Part shown: positions 15,168-26,829 of the stretch, one piece after another
How the letters are laid out: every line of letters starts with the position of its first letter
How positions within the stretch are numbered: the first letter of the stretch is position 1
Assembly: GCF_003550175.1 (NCBI RefSeq)
Contig: NZ_QXDF01000001.1
Location: 1,512,501-1,576,500 of the forward strand
Length of the DNA stretch: 64,000 nucleotides
Direction of reading: 5' to 3'
DNA from: Dichotomicrobium thermohalophilum
GTDB taxonomy: Bacteria > Pseudomonadota > Alphaproteobacteria > Rhizobiales > Rhodomicrobiaceae
Position numbers and translations under genes: made by a program
The notes under the pieces: model-generated
The model's database searches: none
Told to the model about the DNA's origin: nothing
The model's input: the letters and a program-made list of their open reading frames with translations, nothing else

Positions 15168-16151
15168 ATGCAGGCCGTCCTCATCAATCGCACTGACGAT
15201 ATTGGCCATCACGGCTGCACGCTGGTGAACCGGCAACTCGACGCGCTCGCCCGCAATGCCGGGATTGAAATCGTCGCAAAGTTGCCGCTCCACGCTGACT
15301 GGGATGCGCTTGCGCCTGACCGTTTCGATGCCGTCATCGTCAACGGCGAGGGCACGCTCCACTCGTCCAACAGGGGCGCGCGGCGCATCGCCGAAATACC
15401 AGCTTGGGCGGCGCGGCGCGGCGTGCCCGCTCACCTCATCAACTCGGTCTACCAAAACAACAATGACACGATCGCGGCTCAGGTCGCCCGCTTTGCGACC
15501 ATCGCCGTGCGTGACACCCGTAGCGCCGCCGAGATGTCCCGCCACGGCATCGATCCGCGCGTAGTTCCTGATCTGTCGCTGACGTGGCAGGTCGAACCGG
15601 CCCACCTGACGGGCGACAAGATCATTATCAACGGCTCCGTTTCCAAAACTGCGCGAGGCCGCCTTTATGCCCTCTCCGGCCGCGATCGACCTTATGTCCC
15701 GATCACCTCGCGGCCGCCCCGAGACAAGGATGCGCAGCGCTTCTATGACGCAAAGCGCGCCCTGGCGATGATCCGGCCGCCGGGCGTGAAACGCGCGCAC
15801 TTGCGTAACTCCATAGCCACGTTCGATGAATTTGTTTCATGTCTTCGCGCGCACGCAAGTGGCATTGTGACCGGCCGCTTCCACATGGTCACGATTGCGC
15901 TGTGCCTTGAAATTCCCGTGATGGCCGTGCCATCCAATACTCACAAGATCGAAGCGCTGCTTGAACATCTTGACATGCCGGGCCGCCTTGCCGAACACCC
16001 GCGCGACGCGCTGCGTATGCTGCGCAGCTACACGACGGCAGAAATCGAACGTATCCGCGCTTTGCGCCGCGAGGCACGGACGAATGCCGATCGGCTGTTT
16101 CAGGAAATTCGATCTCATCAGCACGATGCACGCGCTTGGTCCGTTGCCTAA
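15168..16151 (+). CDS. Polysaccharide pyruvyl transferase family protein
   Basis: A 327-residue soluble protein of the polysaccharide pyruvyl transferase family (CsaB/WcaK-like GT-B fold). The N-terminal half has VNGEGTLH, the family's nucleotide-proximal loop, and AVRDTRSAAEM; the C-terminal half has VTGRFHMVTIALCLEIPVMAVPSNTHKIEALLEHL, with the conserved RxH and the sugar/donor site. Members add ketal pyruvate from PEP to surface glycans, though some act as other glycan-modifying enzymes. The start is ATG 15168 behind a strong AAAGGAGCACCC. No glycan genes are nearby: it stands alone between tRNA-Leu and a copy of its 3' end, suggesting acquisition as part of a small element. Confidence 0.85.
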   Translation: MQAVLINRTDDIGHHGCTLVNRQLDALARNAGIEIVAKLPLHADWDALAPDRFDAVIVNGEGTLHSSNRGARRIAEIPAWAARRGVPAHLINSVYQNNNDTIAAQVARFATIAVRDTRSAAEMSRHGIDPRVVPDLSLTWQVEPAHLTGDKIIINGSVSKTARGRLYALSGRDRPYVPITSRPPRDKDAQRFYDAKRALAMIRPPGVKRAHLRNSIATFDEFVSCLRAHASGIVTGRFHMVTIALCLEIPVMAVPSNTHKIEALLEHLDMPGRLAEHPRDALRMLRSYTTAEIERIRALRREARTNADRLFQEIRSHQHDARAWSVA

Positions 16152-16161
16152 AAAATGCCGG

Positions 16162-16287
16162 TTACAATTTTATGGCCTGGCGGAACAGATCGTCGAGTGC
16201 CTCATCACCGCCGACCAGTGGGGCGAGAAGATCGCTCAGATGAAGGGTGAACGATTGTGCCCCACCGGCCTTTTCCAATGGCCCCAC
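16162..16287 (-). pseudogene. Possible gene remnant between tRNA-Leu and the pyruvyl transferase gene
   Basis: A minus-strand frame ending in TAA at 16162-16164 reads GGAQSFTLHLSDLLAPLV then GGDEALDDLFRQAIKL, an amphipathic, protein-like C-terminus. The first plausible start is GTG 16287 (41 residues) with no good ribosome site; the frame closes at a stop just upstream. It may be the surviving 3' end of a gene cut by an insertion, or a chance frame: the opposite strand here has higher GC at third positions. Confidence 0.25.
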
Positions 16288-16328
16288 CTTGGAATTTTTG
16301 CAGAAAAATCAAGGGCGTGGCGTGCGAA

Positions 16329-16415
16329 TGGTGCCCAGGAGAAGACTCGAACTTCCACGGCCTTACGGCCACTAGCACCTGAAGCTAGCGCGTCTACCAA
16401 TTCCGCCACCTGGGC
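16329..16415 (-). tRNA. tRNA-Leu (anticodon CAG)
   Basis: On the minus strand an 87-base gene folds as a class II tRNA. Acceptor arms are GCCCAGG / CCTGGGC, the D arm is GGCGGAATTGGTAGACGC, the anticodon stem CTAGC/GCTAG encloses TTCAGGT (anticodon CAG), a long variable arm TGGCCGTAAGGCCG identifies a leucine tRNA, and the T arm contains GTTCGAGTC. The CCA is encoded. It is the apparent integration target for the small element on its 3' side. Confidence 0.96.
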
Positions 16416-16542
16416 CTCGACCCAATAGCTATTGCGAGAGCGTTTCTTTGTCAATGTCCCGCGGCGGCGGCTTCACATGGCCGAAGCGGCGTTGTAAGGC
16501 TGTGCCCGGCGAACCGAAGGCGTGAGGGAAAGGATTGCCGCG

Positions 16543-17526
16543 ATGGCGAGGGCGCTGGAAGATTCGAAGCTCGTGACGGTGTTCGGCGGCTCCGGGTTCA
16601 TCGGCCGACACACGGTCTGGGCGCTGGCACAGGCGGGCTACCGCATTCGCGTGGCCGTCCGCCGGCCCGAGCTGGCGGGCTTCCTGCGCTCCTACGGGCT
16701 GGTTGGGCAGATCCACCCGATCCAGGCCAATGTGCGCGACGATGAGTCCGTACGCCGCGCGATCGTCGGGGCGGACGCCGTTGTCAATCTGGTTGGCATC
16801 CTCGCGCCGACCGGCAAGCAGACTTTCCGTGCTGTCCAGGCGGAGGGAGCAGGCCGTATCGCCCGCGTTGCCGCGGAAAGCGGCATCACCGATTTCGTGC
16901 ATGTCTCGGCCATCGGCGCCGACCATAACTCCAACTCCCGCTACGCCCGCACCAAGGCCGAGGGCGAGGACGCGGTTCTTCAGGCGATCCCGAGTGCGGT
17001 GATCCTGCGCCCCTCGATCGTGTTCGGGCCGGAGGACGAATTCTTCAACCGTTTCGCGGAGATGGCGCGCTTTTCGCCGGTTCTGCCGCTGATCGGCTTC
17101 GGCAAGACGAAGTTCCAGCCTGTCTATGTGGGCGACGTCGCGCAGGCCGTGGTCGCGGCGCTGGAAGGCAAGGCGAAGCCCGGGGCCATCTATGAGCTGG
17201 GCGGGCCCCACGTTTACAGCTTCAAGGAAGTGCTCGACAAGATCGGCGAATACACGATGCGCAAGCGCGCCTATATCCCGATCCCGTTCTCCATCGCGAC
17301 AATCCAGGCGGCGCTTGTTCAGTGGCTGCCGAACGCGCCACTGACGGTCGATCAGGTACGGCTCTTGCGCAAGGACAACGTTGTCAGCCAGCGCGCGAAG
17401 GACGAGGGCCTGACGCTGGAATCGCTCGGCATCGAGCCGCATAGCGTTGAAGCGATCGTGCCGGACTATCTCTGGCGCTTCCGGCCCAGCGGCGAGTTCG
17501 CTACCGACGAGACCCCGGAAGTCTAG
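16543..17526 (+). CDS. NAD(P)-binding complex I NDUFA9-like / SDR-type epimerase family protein
   Basis: A 327-residue Rossmann protein. The dinucleotide motif is VTVFGGSGFIGRH (GGxGFIG) near residues 11-24; later segments are VVNLVGILAP, FVHVSAIGAD, SRYARTKAEGE (with the Y-x3-K catalytic pair) and LRPSIVFGPEDEFFNRFAEM. This matches the atypical SDR of the complex I NDUFA9 subunit, which binds NADPH and stabilises the Q-module; in bacteria the role is less certain. An earlier GTG at 16522 is in frame, but ATG 16543 has AAAGGA at the right distance and fits the conserved start. It is transcribed away from tRNA-Leu. Confidence 0.88.
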   Translation: MARALEDSKLVTVFGGSGFIGRHTVWALAQAGYRIRVAVRRPELAGFLRSYGLVGQIHPIQANVRDDESVRRAIVGADAVVNLVGILAPTGKQTFRAVQAEGAGRIARVAAESGITDFVHVSAIGADHNSNSRYARTKAEGEDAVLQAIPSAVILRPSIVFGPEDEFFNRFAEMARFSPVLPLIGFGKTKFQPVYVGDVAQAVVAALEGKAKPGAIYELGGPHVYSFKEVLDKIGEYTMRKRAYIPIPFSIATIQAALVQWLPNAPLTVDQVRLLRKDNVVSQRAKDEGLTLESLGIEPHSVEAIVPDYLWRFRPSGEFATDETPEV

Positions 17527-17533
17527 AGCCTGC

Positions 17534-18244
17534 CTAACCCAGCAGCCCGTGCCCCCAAAGCCCGAGCATGAAGCCGCCAACCGCCCCGAGCGGCGGACCC
17601 CATGCGCGCTGAAGGTGTGCTTGCGGCGCGATATCCTGGAACGTCAGATACAGGATACCGCCAGCGGCGAACAGCATGACCGCGCCGATCAGCTCCGTGG
17701 CGTCCTGCAGGATATAGCCGACACCGGCGGCCAGCGGCCCGAGCACCACCAGCCAGGTAAATGCGCTCAGGACTGTCCGGCTGGGCAGACGGGCGTCCTT
17801 GGTCAGCTCGCGGTAGGCGTTGAAGCTCTCTGGCAGGTTCTGCAGCCCGATCAGGAGGGCGAGCAACAGGCCCTTCGACTGGTGCGTGGCTATCAGGGCG
17901 CCGAGCGCCAGCGATTCCGGCACATAGTCGAGGAGCATGGCCATGAGCTGGGCCGCGGCGCCGCCATGCCTGGCGATCACCATGTCGGCATAGAAGAAGC
18001 AGAGCGCCCCGGCACCAAACGCCAGTAGCGTGCCGCCCGTCGACAGCGCTTCCATACCCTGCGGCACGAGCACCAGCGAGATCGCCGCGAGCAGCACACC
18101 GCCGCCGAACGCGAGAACGGTGTGGCGTATCTCGTAATCGAGCCAGAATGGCAGGACCTGTTCCCGGCGCGCGAGCAAGCCTCCGATCGGGATCGTGACG
18201 CCTGCGAGCAGCGCGTAGGACAAGGCAATCTGCAGTTCGGTCAT
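17534..18244 (-). CDS. ZIP-family metal (zinc/divalent cation) transporter
   Basis: A 236-residue inner-membrane protein with about eight hydrophobic segments. It has the ZIP transport helices: AFGGGVLLAAISLVLVP, then MLLDYVPESLALGALIATH with the conserved P-E pair, and GLQNLPESFNAYREL with N-L-P-E-S. These helices supply the metal site in ZIP proteins, but the usual HxxP[ED]G histidine is replaced here (DYVPES), as in some bacterial members, so metal choice is uncertain. The start is ATG 18244 behind GGAGG (frame extends to 18271 without support). It converges on the NDUFA9-like gene with 7 bases between stops. Confidence 0.82.
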   Translation of the reverse strand: MTELQIALSYALLAGVTIPIGGLLARREQVLPFWLDYEIRHTVLAFGGGVLLAAISLVLVPQGMEALSTGGTLLAFGAGALCFFYADMVIARHGGAAAQLMAMLLDYVPESLALGALIATHQSKGLLLALLIGLQNLPESFNAYRELTKDARLPSRTVLSAFTWLVVLGPLAAGVGYILQDATELIGAVMLFAAGGILYLTFQDIAPQAHLQRAWGPPLGAVGGFMLGLWGHGLLG

Positions 18245-18322
18245 GGATATGCCTCCACGCAGCGCTCGCATTCTGAGGGGACCGTACGAGGGGCAGTCAT
18301 GCTGCGCCGAAGCCGGCTAACT

Positions 18323-19126
18323 TTAGATGTAGACAACAACGAACAGGAACGCGCCGAGCGCGAAGCGGTAGACGACGAAGGGTAGCATGCTCATCCGCTT
18401 CAACAGCGCCATCATGAACCAGATCGCGATGAACGCTGCAACGAAGGATAGTCCCGCCGCGATCGCCCCTTGCTGCAGCGATGCGGCTCCGCCGGTCTGG
18501 TAAAGCTCCAGCGCGCTGCCCGCGCCAAGGCCCAGGATCGAGGGGATCGCCAACAGCATGGCAAAGCGCGCGGCTTCCGGCCGCTCCATGCACAGATAGC
18601 GTCCGGCGGTCATCGTCACGCCCGCACGGCTCGCGCCCGGAATGAGCGCAAGCACTTGCGCAAGGCCGATGAACATCACGCCGGGCAGGCGCAGATTGCC
18701 AATATGCCGTTCGGTGGGAAAGCGCTCGTCGATGACCAGCAGCACGAGGGCGAAGATCAGGTTCGCCCAGGCGATCACCTCCAGGCTGCGCAGGCTGTCG
18801 TAGTAGCCGGATTTGAGAAGCGCGAACCCGATGATGAGCAGAGGGAGCGAGCCGAGGATCAGATAGATCAGCACCCGCGCCTCGGCGCTTTTGCGACCGC
18901 TCACAAGCGCCAGCGCCCCGCGTAGCAGCGCGCGCATCTCGTGGTGGAAGTAGATGATGACCGCGAACAGGCTGCCGACATGCATCGCCACGTCGATCAG
19001 CGGCCCCTGATCCGCCCAGTCCGAGACGAAATTCGGGACGATGATCAGATGCGCCGACGAACTGATCGGCCAGAACTCGGTGAGTCCCTGCACGATGGCG
19101 AGGATCAGGAGTTGTTCGAACGGCAT
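18323..19126 (-). CDS. uppP: Undecaprenyl-diphosphatase
   Basis: A 267-residue inner-membrane enzyme that removes one phosphate from undecaprenyl pyrophosphate, recycling the carrier for peptidoglycan and other glycans. It has about eight membrane segments and both family signatures: QGLTEFWPISSSAHL (Glu17, Ser22-24, His26) and ALIPGASRAGVTM with the catalytic Arg. The conserved third residue of the second motif is Ser, as usual, while the residue after Arg is Ala instead of Ser. It confers bacitracin tolerance when overexpressed. It is divergent from fzlA. Confidence 0.95.
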   Translation of the reverse strand: MPFEQLLILAIVQGLTEFWPISSSAHLIIVPNFVSDWADQGPLIDVAMHVGSLFAVIIYFHHEMRALLRGALALVSGRKSAEARVLIYLILGSLPLLIIGFALLKSGYYDSLRSLEVIAWANLIFALVLLVIDERFPTERHIGNLRLPGVMFIGLAQVLALIPGASRAGVTMTAGRYLCMERPEAARFAMLLAIPSILGLGAGSALELYQTGGAASLQQGAIAAGLSFVAAFIAIWFMMALLKRMSMLPFVVYRFALGAFLFVVVYI

Positions 19127-19293
19127 GCGGCGGGATCCTTATTCGGGCGCTCTTGTGCGGTGCCTTTCGCGCGGGCAAGGTGAGCGGATGTTTGCGGCGT
19201 GGCTTTGGCCGCGCCCCGATCTCCTACAGCGCGCGGTGCCGCCGCGCCAGCGCGAATCGCCCTGACCGAGGCACCACCGGCCCTTTGCACACC

Positions 19294-19989
19294 ATGTGGA
19301 CGCTCTATCACTTTCCCCTTTGCGCGTTTTCCAGATCGATCCGTCTGGCGCTGGGCGAGTATGCGTGGGAGGTGACGTTGGACGAGCAGCGTCCGTGGCA
19401 GGTGAGCCGGGATTTTCTGGAGGTGAACCCCGCTGGCTATGTGCCGGTGCTCAAGGGGCCGTCGGAGCTGCGCATCTGTGGCGCGTATGCGATCTCCGAG
19501 TATCTCGCCGACACCAGCGGGCGGCCCGGCCGGGGCGGGCGGCGCGAGAACACGCTGTTTCCGGGCAAGGCGGAGGCGCGCGCCGAAGTGCGGCGGCTCG
19601 TCGACTGGTTTCACCGCAAGTTCGACGAAGAAGCGGGGCGCTGCATCCTTGAGGAAAAGCTCTATCAGCGCTATCCCGAGGCGCGCCGGACGCCTGATCC
19701 GGAACTGATCCGGCTTGGCCGCGAGAATCTGCGCTATCACCTGAGCTATGTGAGTTATCTGGCACATCACCGCGACTGGCTGGCAGGCGAGCGCATGAGT
19801 TTTGCCGATCTGGCCGCTGCGGCCCATCTTTCGGTCATGGACTATCTCGAAGAGGTGCCCTGGGAAAAGTATCCGGAGGCCAAGGAGTGGTACGCGCGGG
19901 TCAAGTCGCGCCCGTCCTTCCGCCCGCTGCTCGGCGACCGGCTCACGGTGCTGGCGCCGCCAGCGCACTATGCTGATCTGGATTTCTGA
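19294..19989 (+). CDS. fzlA: FtsZ-binding protein FzlA (glutathione S-transferase fold)
   Basis: A 231-residue protein with a GST fold: thioredoxin-like N-terminal half ([17 protein letters not shown]) and an all-helical C-terminal half ([29 protein letters not shown]). In Caulobacter, FzlA binds and curves FtsZ filaments and sets the rate of constriction; it lacks normal GST activity. The long insert and the DYLEEVPW context favour FzlA over a detoxifying GST. The ATG at 19294 is the first in-frame start after the divergent uppP promoter region. The TGA overlaps the queG start (TGATG). Confidence 0.85.
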   Translation: MWTLYHFPLCAFSRSIRLALGEYAWEVTLDEQRPWQVSRDFLEVNPAGYVPVLKGPSELRICGAYAISEYLADTSGRPGRGGRRENTLFPGKAEARAEVRRLVDWFHRKFDEEAGRCILEEKLYQRYPEARRTPDPELIRLGRENLRYHLSYVSYLAHHRDWLAGERMSFADLAAAAHLSVMDYLEEVPWEKYPEAKEWYARVKSRPSFRPLLGDRLTVLAPPAHYADLDF

Positions 19990-21149
19990 TGGTCACGCTG
20001 GCGAAAAATCGGCCTGCGGAGCAAGGCGCGCTGCGCGCCCAGTTGGAGCGCCGTGCGCGCGAAGCCGGGTTCGACGCTGTGGGCATCACCTCGGCGGACG
20101 CAATCCCGCAGGCTGCGCCGCGCTTGCGTGAATTCCTCGCCAAGGGGCGGCACGGAACCATGAGCTGGATGGCCGAGACGGCTGACCGGCGGCAGGCGCC
20201 GCGTGCGCTTTGGCCGGAGGCGCGGAGCGTGATCATGCTCGGCATGAATTACGGCCCGGATCACGACCCCCTGGCCGTGCTTGAAGAGCGGTCCCGTGGG
20301 GCCCTCTCGGTCTATGCGCAGGGCCGCGACTATCACGACGTCATCAAGGGCCGGCTCAAGCAGCTTGCCGGTTGGCTGCACGGCGCGACCGGGCACGAGG
20401 TCAAAGTTTTCGTCGACACCGCGCCGGTTATGGAGAAGCCGCTCGCCGAAGCCGCCGGAATCGGCTGGCAGGGCAAGCACACGAACCTTGTCTCGCGCGA
20501 TCTCGGCTCGTGGCTGTTCCTCGGCGCGATCTTCACAACGGCCGAGCTGCCCGCCGACGCGCCGGAGACGGATCACTGCGGCAGTTGCCGCGCATGCCTC
20601 GACATCTGCCCGACCGATGCCTTCCCGGCCCCTTATCAACTCGATGCGCGGCGCTGCATCTCCTATCTCACGATCGAGCACAAGGGCCACATCCCTGCAG
20701 AATTCCGCGCGGCGATGGGCAACCGCATTTATGGCTGCGACGATTGCCTGGCGGTGTGCCCGTGGAACAAGTTTGCGCAGGAAGCAAGCGAGGCGAAGCT
20801 GCGCGCGCGGGACAATGCCCGCTCCCCGGCCTTGAGCGAGCTGCTGGCGCTGAATGATGCGGCGTTTCGCGCGCGGTTTTCCGGCTCGCCCATCAAGCGG
20901 GTCGGACGGGACCGGTTCGTCCGTAACGTGCTGATCGCCGCGGGCAACTCGGGCGACCAGAGCCTGCGCCCTCAAGTGATTGGGCTTCTGGACGACACTT
21001 CTCCGCTGGTGCGCGCAATGGCGGTGTGGGCACTGAGCCGGTTGAGCGCGGCGAACGGCGACTGGACGGATTGGGAGCGGCTGAAGGCTGCATATCTGCC
21101 AAGCGAAACAGACGCGCAGGTGCGCGCGGAATGGGAAGCGGGGGCATAG
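19989..21149 (+). CDS. queG: Epoxyqueuosine reductase
   Basis: A 386-residue iron-sulfur and cobalamin enzyme that reduces epoxyqueuosine to queuosine in tRNA, the last step of the modification. Two 4Fe-4S motifs are visible: [16 protein letters not shown] and [13 protein letters not shown]. Upstream, [12 protein letters not shown] and [22 protein letters not shown] form the cobalamin-binding region, and the C-terminus has a HEAT-like repeat ([13 protein letters not shown]). The length is normal. The start ATG overlaps the fzlA stop by one base, so the two are coupled. Confidence 0.97.
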   Translation: MVTLAKNRPAEQGALRAQLERRAREAGFDAVGITSADAIPQAAPRLREFLAKGRHGTMSWMAETADRRQAPRALWPEARSVIMLGMNYGPDHDPLAVLEERSRGALSVYAQGRDYHDVIKGRLKQLAGWLHGATGHEVKVFVDTAPVMEKPLAEAAGIGWQGKHTNLVSRDLGSWLFLGAIFTTAELPADAPETDHCGSCRACLDICPTDAFPAPYQLDARRCISYLTIEHKGHIPAEFRAAMGNRIYGCDDCLAVCPWNKFAQEASEAKLRARDNARSPALSELLALNDAAFRARFSGSPIKRVGRDRFVRNVLIAAGNSGDQSLRPQVIGLLDDTSPLVRAMAVWALSRLSAANGDWTDWERLKAAYLPSETDAQVRAEWEAGA

Positions 21150-21150
21150 A

Positions 21151-22023
21151 ATGTCGGTATTGCTGGCAGTTGGCCTTGGGTATTCGGCGAAGGAACTCGC
21201 GCGGCGGCTGCAGGCGCAGGGCTGGCGGATCATCGGAACGAGCCGGACGGCCGACGGCGCGCGCGCCATCGACGCGATCGGCTACGAAGGCATCCATTTT
21301 GACGGCACCGCGCCCAGCGGTGCTCTTTCGAGGGCGATCGGCGAGGCGACACATCTGCTGGTGTCGGCCTCACCGGGGCCGCAGGGCGATCCGCTCCTGG
21401 CGCAGCACGCTGCCGACCTGCGTGGGGCCAACCTGCAATGGGTCGGGTATCTCTCGACCATCGGCGTCTACGGCAACCACGATGGCAAGTGGGTCGATGA
21501 GGAGACGCCGCCGGAGCCGACATCCGAGCGCGGCAAGGCCCGCGTCGCGGCAGAGCGCGCCTGGGCGGCCTTCGCCGAGGAAACCGGCGTCCCGCTCGGC
21601 ATATTCCGCCTGTCAGGCATTTACGGGCCGGGGCGCGGTCCGCTGGAAAAGCTGCGCCGGCGCGAGTCACGCGCGGTCATCAAGCCGGGACAGGTTTTCA
21701 ACCGCATTCATGTGGAGGATATCGCCACAGCGCTGGAGGCCGCGATCGCGCGGGCTGGTCAGCGGTCCGGGGCGCGCGTCTACAACGTCACGGACGACGA
21801 ACCGGCCCCGCCGCAGGACGTTCTGGATTTCGCCGCCGATTTGATCGGCCTGCCGCATCCACCACGTGTGCCGTTCGACGAGGCCGAGATGTCGCCGATG
21901 GCCCGCAGCTTCTACAGCGACAACAAACGCACCTCGAACGCGCGCATGAAGGCGGAGCTGGGCGTGCGGCTTCGCTATCCCACCTATCGGGAAGGTCTAC
22001 GCGCCCTCGCCGCGCAGACCTGA
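21151..22023 (+). CDS. YeeZ-like NAD(P)-dependent epimerase family protein
   Basis: A 290-residue extended SDR protein starting 1 base after the queG stop. The Rossmann motif is VGLGYSAKELARRL rather than the usual GxxGxxG, as in E. coli YeeZ. Later blocks are YLSTIGVYGNHDGKWVDEETPPEP, GIFRLSGIYGPGRGPLE and FNRIHVEDIATALEAAI. The catalytic Tyr of SDRs appears in the YGNHDG region, but the following Lys position is not canonical. The substrate is unknown. The tight spacing to fzlA and queG suggests a three-gene operon, an arrangement frequent in Hyphomicrobiales. Confidence 0.85.
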   Translation: MSVLLAVGLGYSAKELARRLQAQGWRIIGTSRTADGARAIDAIGYEGIHFDGTAPSGALSRAIGEATHLLVSASPGPQGDPLLAQHAADLRGANLQWVGYLSTIGVYGNHDGKWVDEETPPEPTSERGKARVAAERAWAAFAEETGVPLGIFRLSGIYGPGRGPLEKLRRRESRAVIKPGQVFNRIHVEDIATALEAAIARAGQRSGARVYNVTDDEPAPPQDVLDFAADLIGLPHPPRVPFDEAEMSPMARSFYSDNKRTSNARMKAELGVRLRYPTYREGLRALAAQT

Positions 22024-22026
22024 GGC

Positions 22027-22356
22027 TTAGCGGAAATAGAAGCGGCGGTTGTTCTCGGGCAGATACGGTGCGCAGGTGTCCCGTACGCGGTTGTCGTGAC
22101 CGACCAGCCGGCAGGCGCGCTCCTTCACGCCCGGATTACGGCGGATGGCGCTTGCCGAGACGCTCATGCCATATTCGCGCGCGACCTGTGCCAAATAATT
22201 GTCCTCGCAATAGGGCGTGTTGATCCGACCATATTCGGTGATCTGGAAATTGCCCTCGCAGCGGATGGCCGCCGACGCCGGCTGCGTCCAGGACGTGCCG
22301 ACCGCTGCCGCCAGCGCACCGATGGCGGCGATACCGGTAATCGTCTTGGGTTTCAT
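22027..22356 (-). CDS. Secreted conserved hypothetical protein
   Basis: A 109-residue protein with a clear signal peptide (residues 1-30, cleaved near ASA/AI). The mature part opens IRCEGNFQITEYGRINTPYCEDNYLAQVAREYGMSVSA, with Cys residues that may form disulfides and an Arg-rich end (NNRRFYFR). Related proteins are common in Hyphomicrobiales and lack an assigned function. The 3' end lies 3 bases from the epimerase gene's stop, so the two converge. Start ATG 22356 follows a plausible ribosome site on the minus strand. Confidence 0.75.
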   Translation of the reverse strand: MKPKTITGIAAIGALAAAVGTSWTQPASAAIRCEGNFQITEYGRINTPYCEDNYLAQVAREYGMSVSASAIRRNPGVKERACRLVGHDNRVRDTCAPYLPENNRRFYFR

Positions 22357-22559
22357 GAAATGACCTCTCGTGCCTCAAATCGGTGAAAAGGAAATACCAG
22401 CTTGCGCGAGTTTGCGCTCATGAGTTGAACCTAACATGAACGCGCGGGCCAAAGGAGCGCCACGTGGCGGAGTTCATGGCATTGTGAACGGCGCTGTCGA
22501 GGCATCGTTCCGCCTCGAAGCAATGGACATTGGCAGGATCGGCCAAGTATGGTTTGCGC

Positions 22560-24623
22560 ATGAGCGATTTTCGATCCGAAGCGGACCCCGAAACCGGCGA
22601 GGCGCAGTGGCGGCGTCTGGCTGAAAAGGCGCTGGGCGGCGCGCCTCTGGAGACGCTGAACGCGTTGCTCGACACCGGCGCGGAGATCGCCCCGCTCCAG
22701 ACACCGCTGAGCGCGGGTGACAAGGCTCTGGCCTCGGGGCATCCCGGCGCCGCGCCGTTCGTGCGTGGAACAGCCGCCCAGACGCGGCCGTGGCAGGTGC
22801 TGCAGCTTGCAGACCCGTCTGATCCGGTCGAGGCAAATGCTCAGGCGCGCGAGGACTTGGCAAATGGCGCGGATGGCCTTTGGCTGCAGTTGGCGGGCGG
22901 AGTGCCTTATGGGGGCAGCGCGATTGACACGCGCGATCTGTCCGAACTTGAGCAGGCGCTGGCCAATATCCCGCTTGAATCCACGCCGCTTTACCTTTCG
23001 CCGTGCGCGCAGAGTGTGCCGGTGGTCGCGCTGCTGATCGCGCTTGCGCGCAAGCAGGGGGTAGCGCCTGACAAGCTCTCCGGGGCGCTCGGGTTGGACC
23101 CGTTGTCAGTCATGGCCGCGCACGGCGAGGTGCCCGTGCGCGCTGAGAAGGCGCTCGCCGACACGGTGGACGCCGCACTCTTCGCGCGCCGCGAAGGTGT
23201 GGCGATGAGGCCGTTCCTCGCCTCGGGACGAATCTGGCATCAGGCTGGCGGCTCAGCGGTCGAGGAACTGGCCTGCACACTGGCGGCGGCAGTCGCCTAT
23301 TGGCGCGCGCTTGCCGACGCCGATATGCCGGTTCACGAGGCCGCCCGGATGATTGGCTTTCACCTGACCGCCGACCCGGACGTCTTCCTGTCCATCGCCA
23401 AATTCCGCGCGGTGCGTGCGCTTTGGGCCCGCGTGACCGAAGCCGCCGGAATCGCCCCGCAGCCGGCCCGCATCTCGGCGGAGATGTCCTTCCGAACGAC
23501 GACCAGCCGTGATCCGCACACCAACCTGTTGCGCGCCACGGCTGCGGCCTTTGCGGCGGGCACAGGTGGGGCGCAGGCGATCCTGCTCCTGCCGTTCAGC
23601 GCGGCGGCGGGCGCGCCGGATGGCTTCGCGCGGCGACTGGCCCGCAACGCGCAGGTGATCCTGGCAGAGGAGTCCGCGCTCGGCCGCGTCGTCGATGCGC
23701 CGGGCGGCTCGTGGTATGTCGAGACACTGACGCATGATCTGGCCGCGCGTGCCTGGGCGGTGTTTCAGGATATCGAGCAGGCGGGCGGCCTGCTGTCCGC
23801 GCTCAAGAGCGGCGATATCGCGCGGCGGCTGGAGGGCGTGCGCAAGCGGCGCGCTGGTGAGATTGCGCGCCGCGAGCGGGCGATCACCGGCGTGTCCACC
23901 TATCCCCATCTGAACGAGACGCCTGCACCAGTGGCGAGCGAAGGCGAGCGCGCAGCAACGGAGCGGGGCGCGGCGGCCCCCGATCTGCCGCCGGCGGGGC
24001 ATGGTCAGCGCATGGCGGCGCTGGTCGAAGCCGCGGGCAACGGCGCAAATGTTGCTTCCTTGAGCGCCGCGTTGCACGAGCCGTGCGAACCTGTGCCGGC
24101 GCTTCCTGACCCTGCGCGGCGCGATGCGGCTGGCTTCGAAGCGCTGCGCGCGGCATCGGACGAAGCGCGGCAGGTCGCAGGCGTTCGCCCCTCAGTATTC
24201 CTTGCGAATATCGGGCAGCTGGCCGCGTTCACCGAGCGCGCGACATGGGCCAAGAACTTCTTCGAGGCTGGCGGCATCGAGGCGATCGACAGCCCCGGCT
24301 TCGACAGCGCCGAAGCTCTGGCCGACGCCTTCAGCCAAAGCGGGGCGCTGATTGCCTGCCTGTGCGGGAGGGACGAGGACTATGCCAAGCTCGCGGGCGC
24401 GGTCACGGCGCTGCGCGAACGGGGCGCTGCGGCAGTCTATATCGTCGGCAAGCCCGACACGCTGGAGATGTTGCTGGAGGCGGACGCCCGTGCGATCCAG
24501 CGCGTGCTCTTCGAGGGCTGCGACGCGCTGACGATCCTTCGCGAGGCGCATGACCTTCTGAAGGTCGATGAGGTCATCGGCGCCGCCCGCCGCCGCGCGG
24601 CCGACGAGACCGAGGCCGGCTGA
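22560..24623 (+). CDS. mutA: Methylmalonyl-CoA mutase small subunit
   Basis: A 687-residue beta subunit. The TIM-barrel region is present ([72 protein letters not shown]) but the C-terminal cobalamin-like domain lacks the D-x-H-x-x-G base-off motif, so it is the structural partner. The enzyme isomerises methylmalonyl-CoA and succinyl-CoA in propionate, odd-chain lipid and branched amino-acid use or in the ethylmalonyl-CoA pathway. The frame extends to 22530, but ATG 22560 (MSDFRSEAD) matches the expected start. The large subunit starts 26 bases after the stop. Confidence 0.93.
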   Translation: MSDFRSEADPETGEAQWRRLAEKALGGAPLETLNALLDTGAEIAPLQTPLSAGDKALASGHPGAAPFVRGTAAQTRPWQVLQLADPSDPVEANAQAREDLANGADGLWLQLAGGVPYGGSAIDTRDLSELEQALANIPLESTPLYLSPCAQSVPVVALLIALARKQGVAPDKLSGALGLDPLSVMAAHGEVPVRAEKALADTVDAALFARREGVAMRPFLASGRIWHQAGGSAVEELACTLAAAVAYWRALADADMPVHEAARMIGFHLTADPDVFLSIAKFRAVRALWARVTEAAGIAPQPARISAEMSFRTTTSRDPHTNLLRATAAAFAAGTGGAQAILLLPFSAAAGAPDGFARRLARNAQVILAEESALGRVVDAPGGSWYVETLTHDLAARAWAVFQDIEQAGGLLSALKSGDIARRLEGVRKRRAGEIARRERAITGVSTYPHLNETPAPVASEGERAATERGAAAPDLPPAGHGQRMAALVEAAGNGANVASLSAALHEPCEPVPALPDPARRDAAGFEALRAASDEARQVAGVRPSVFLANIGQLAAFTERATWAKNFFEAGGIEAIDSPGFDSAEALADAFSQSGALIACLCGRDEDYAKLAGAVTALRERGAAAVYIVGKPDTLEMLLEADARAIQRVLFEGCDALTILREAHDLLKVDEVIGAARRRAADETEAG

Positions 24624-24649
24624 GACAACGCTCCGACACGGAGAGAGCG

Positions 24650-26815
<2,166 letters not shown>

Positions 26816-26829
26816 CAGTCGGGGGCGTG

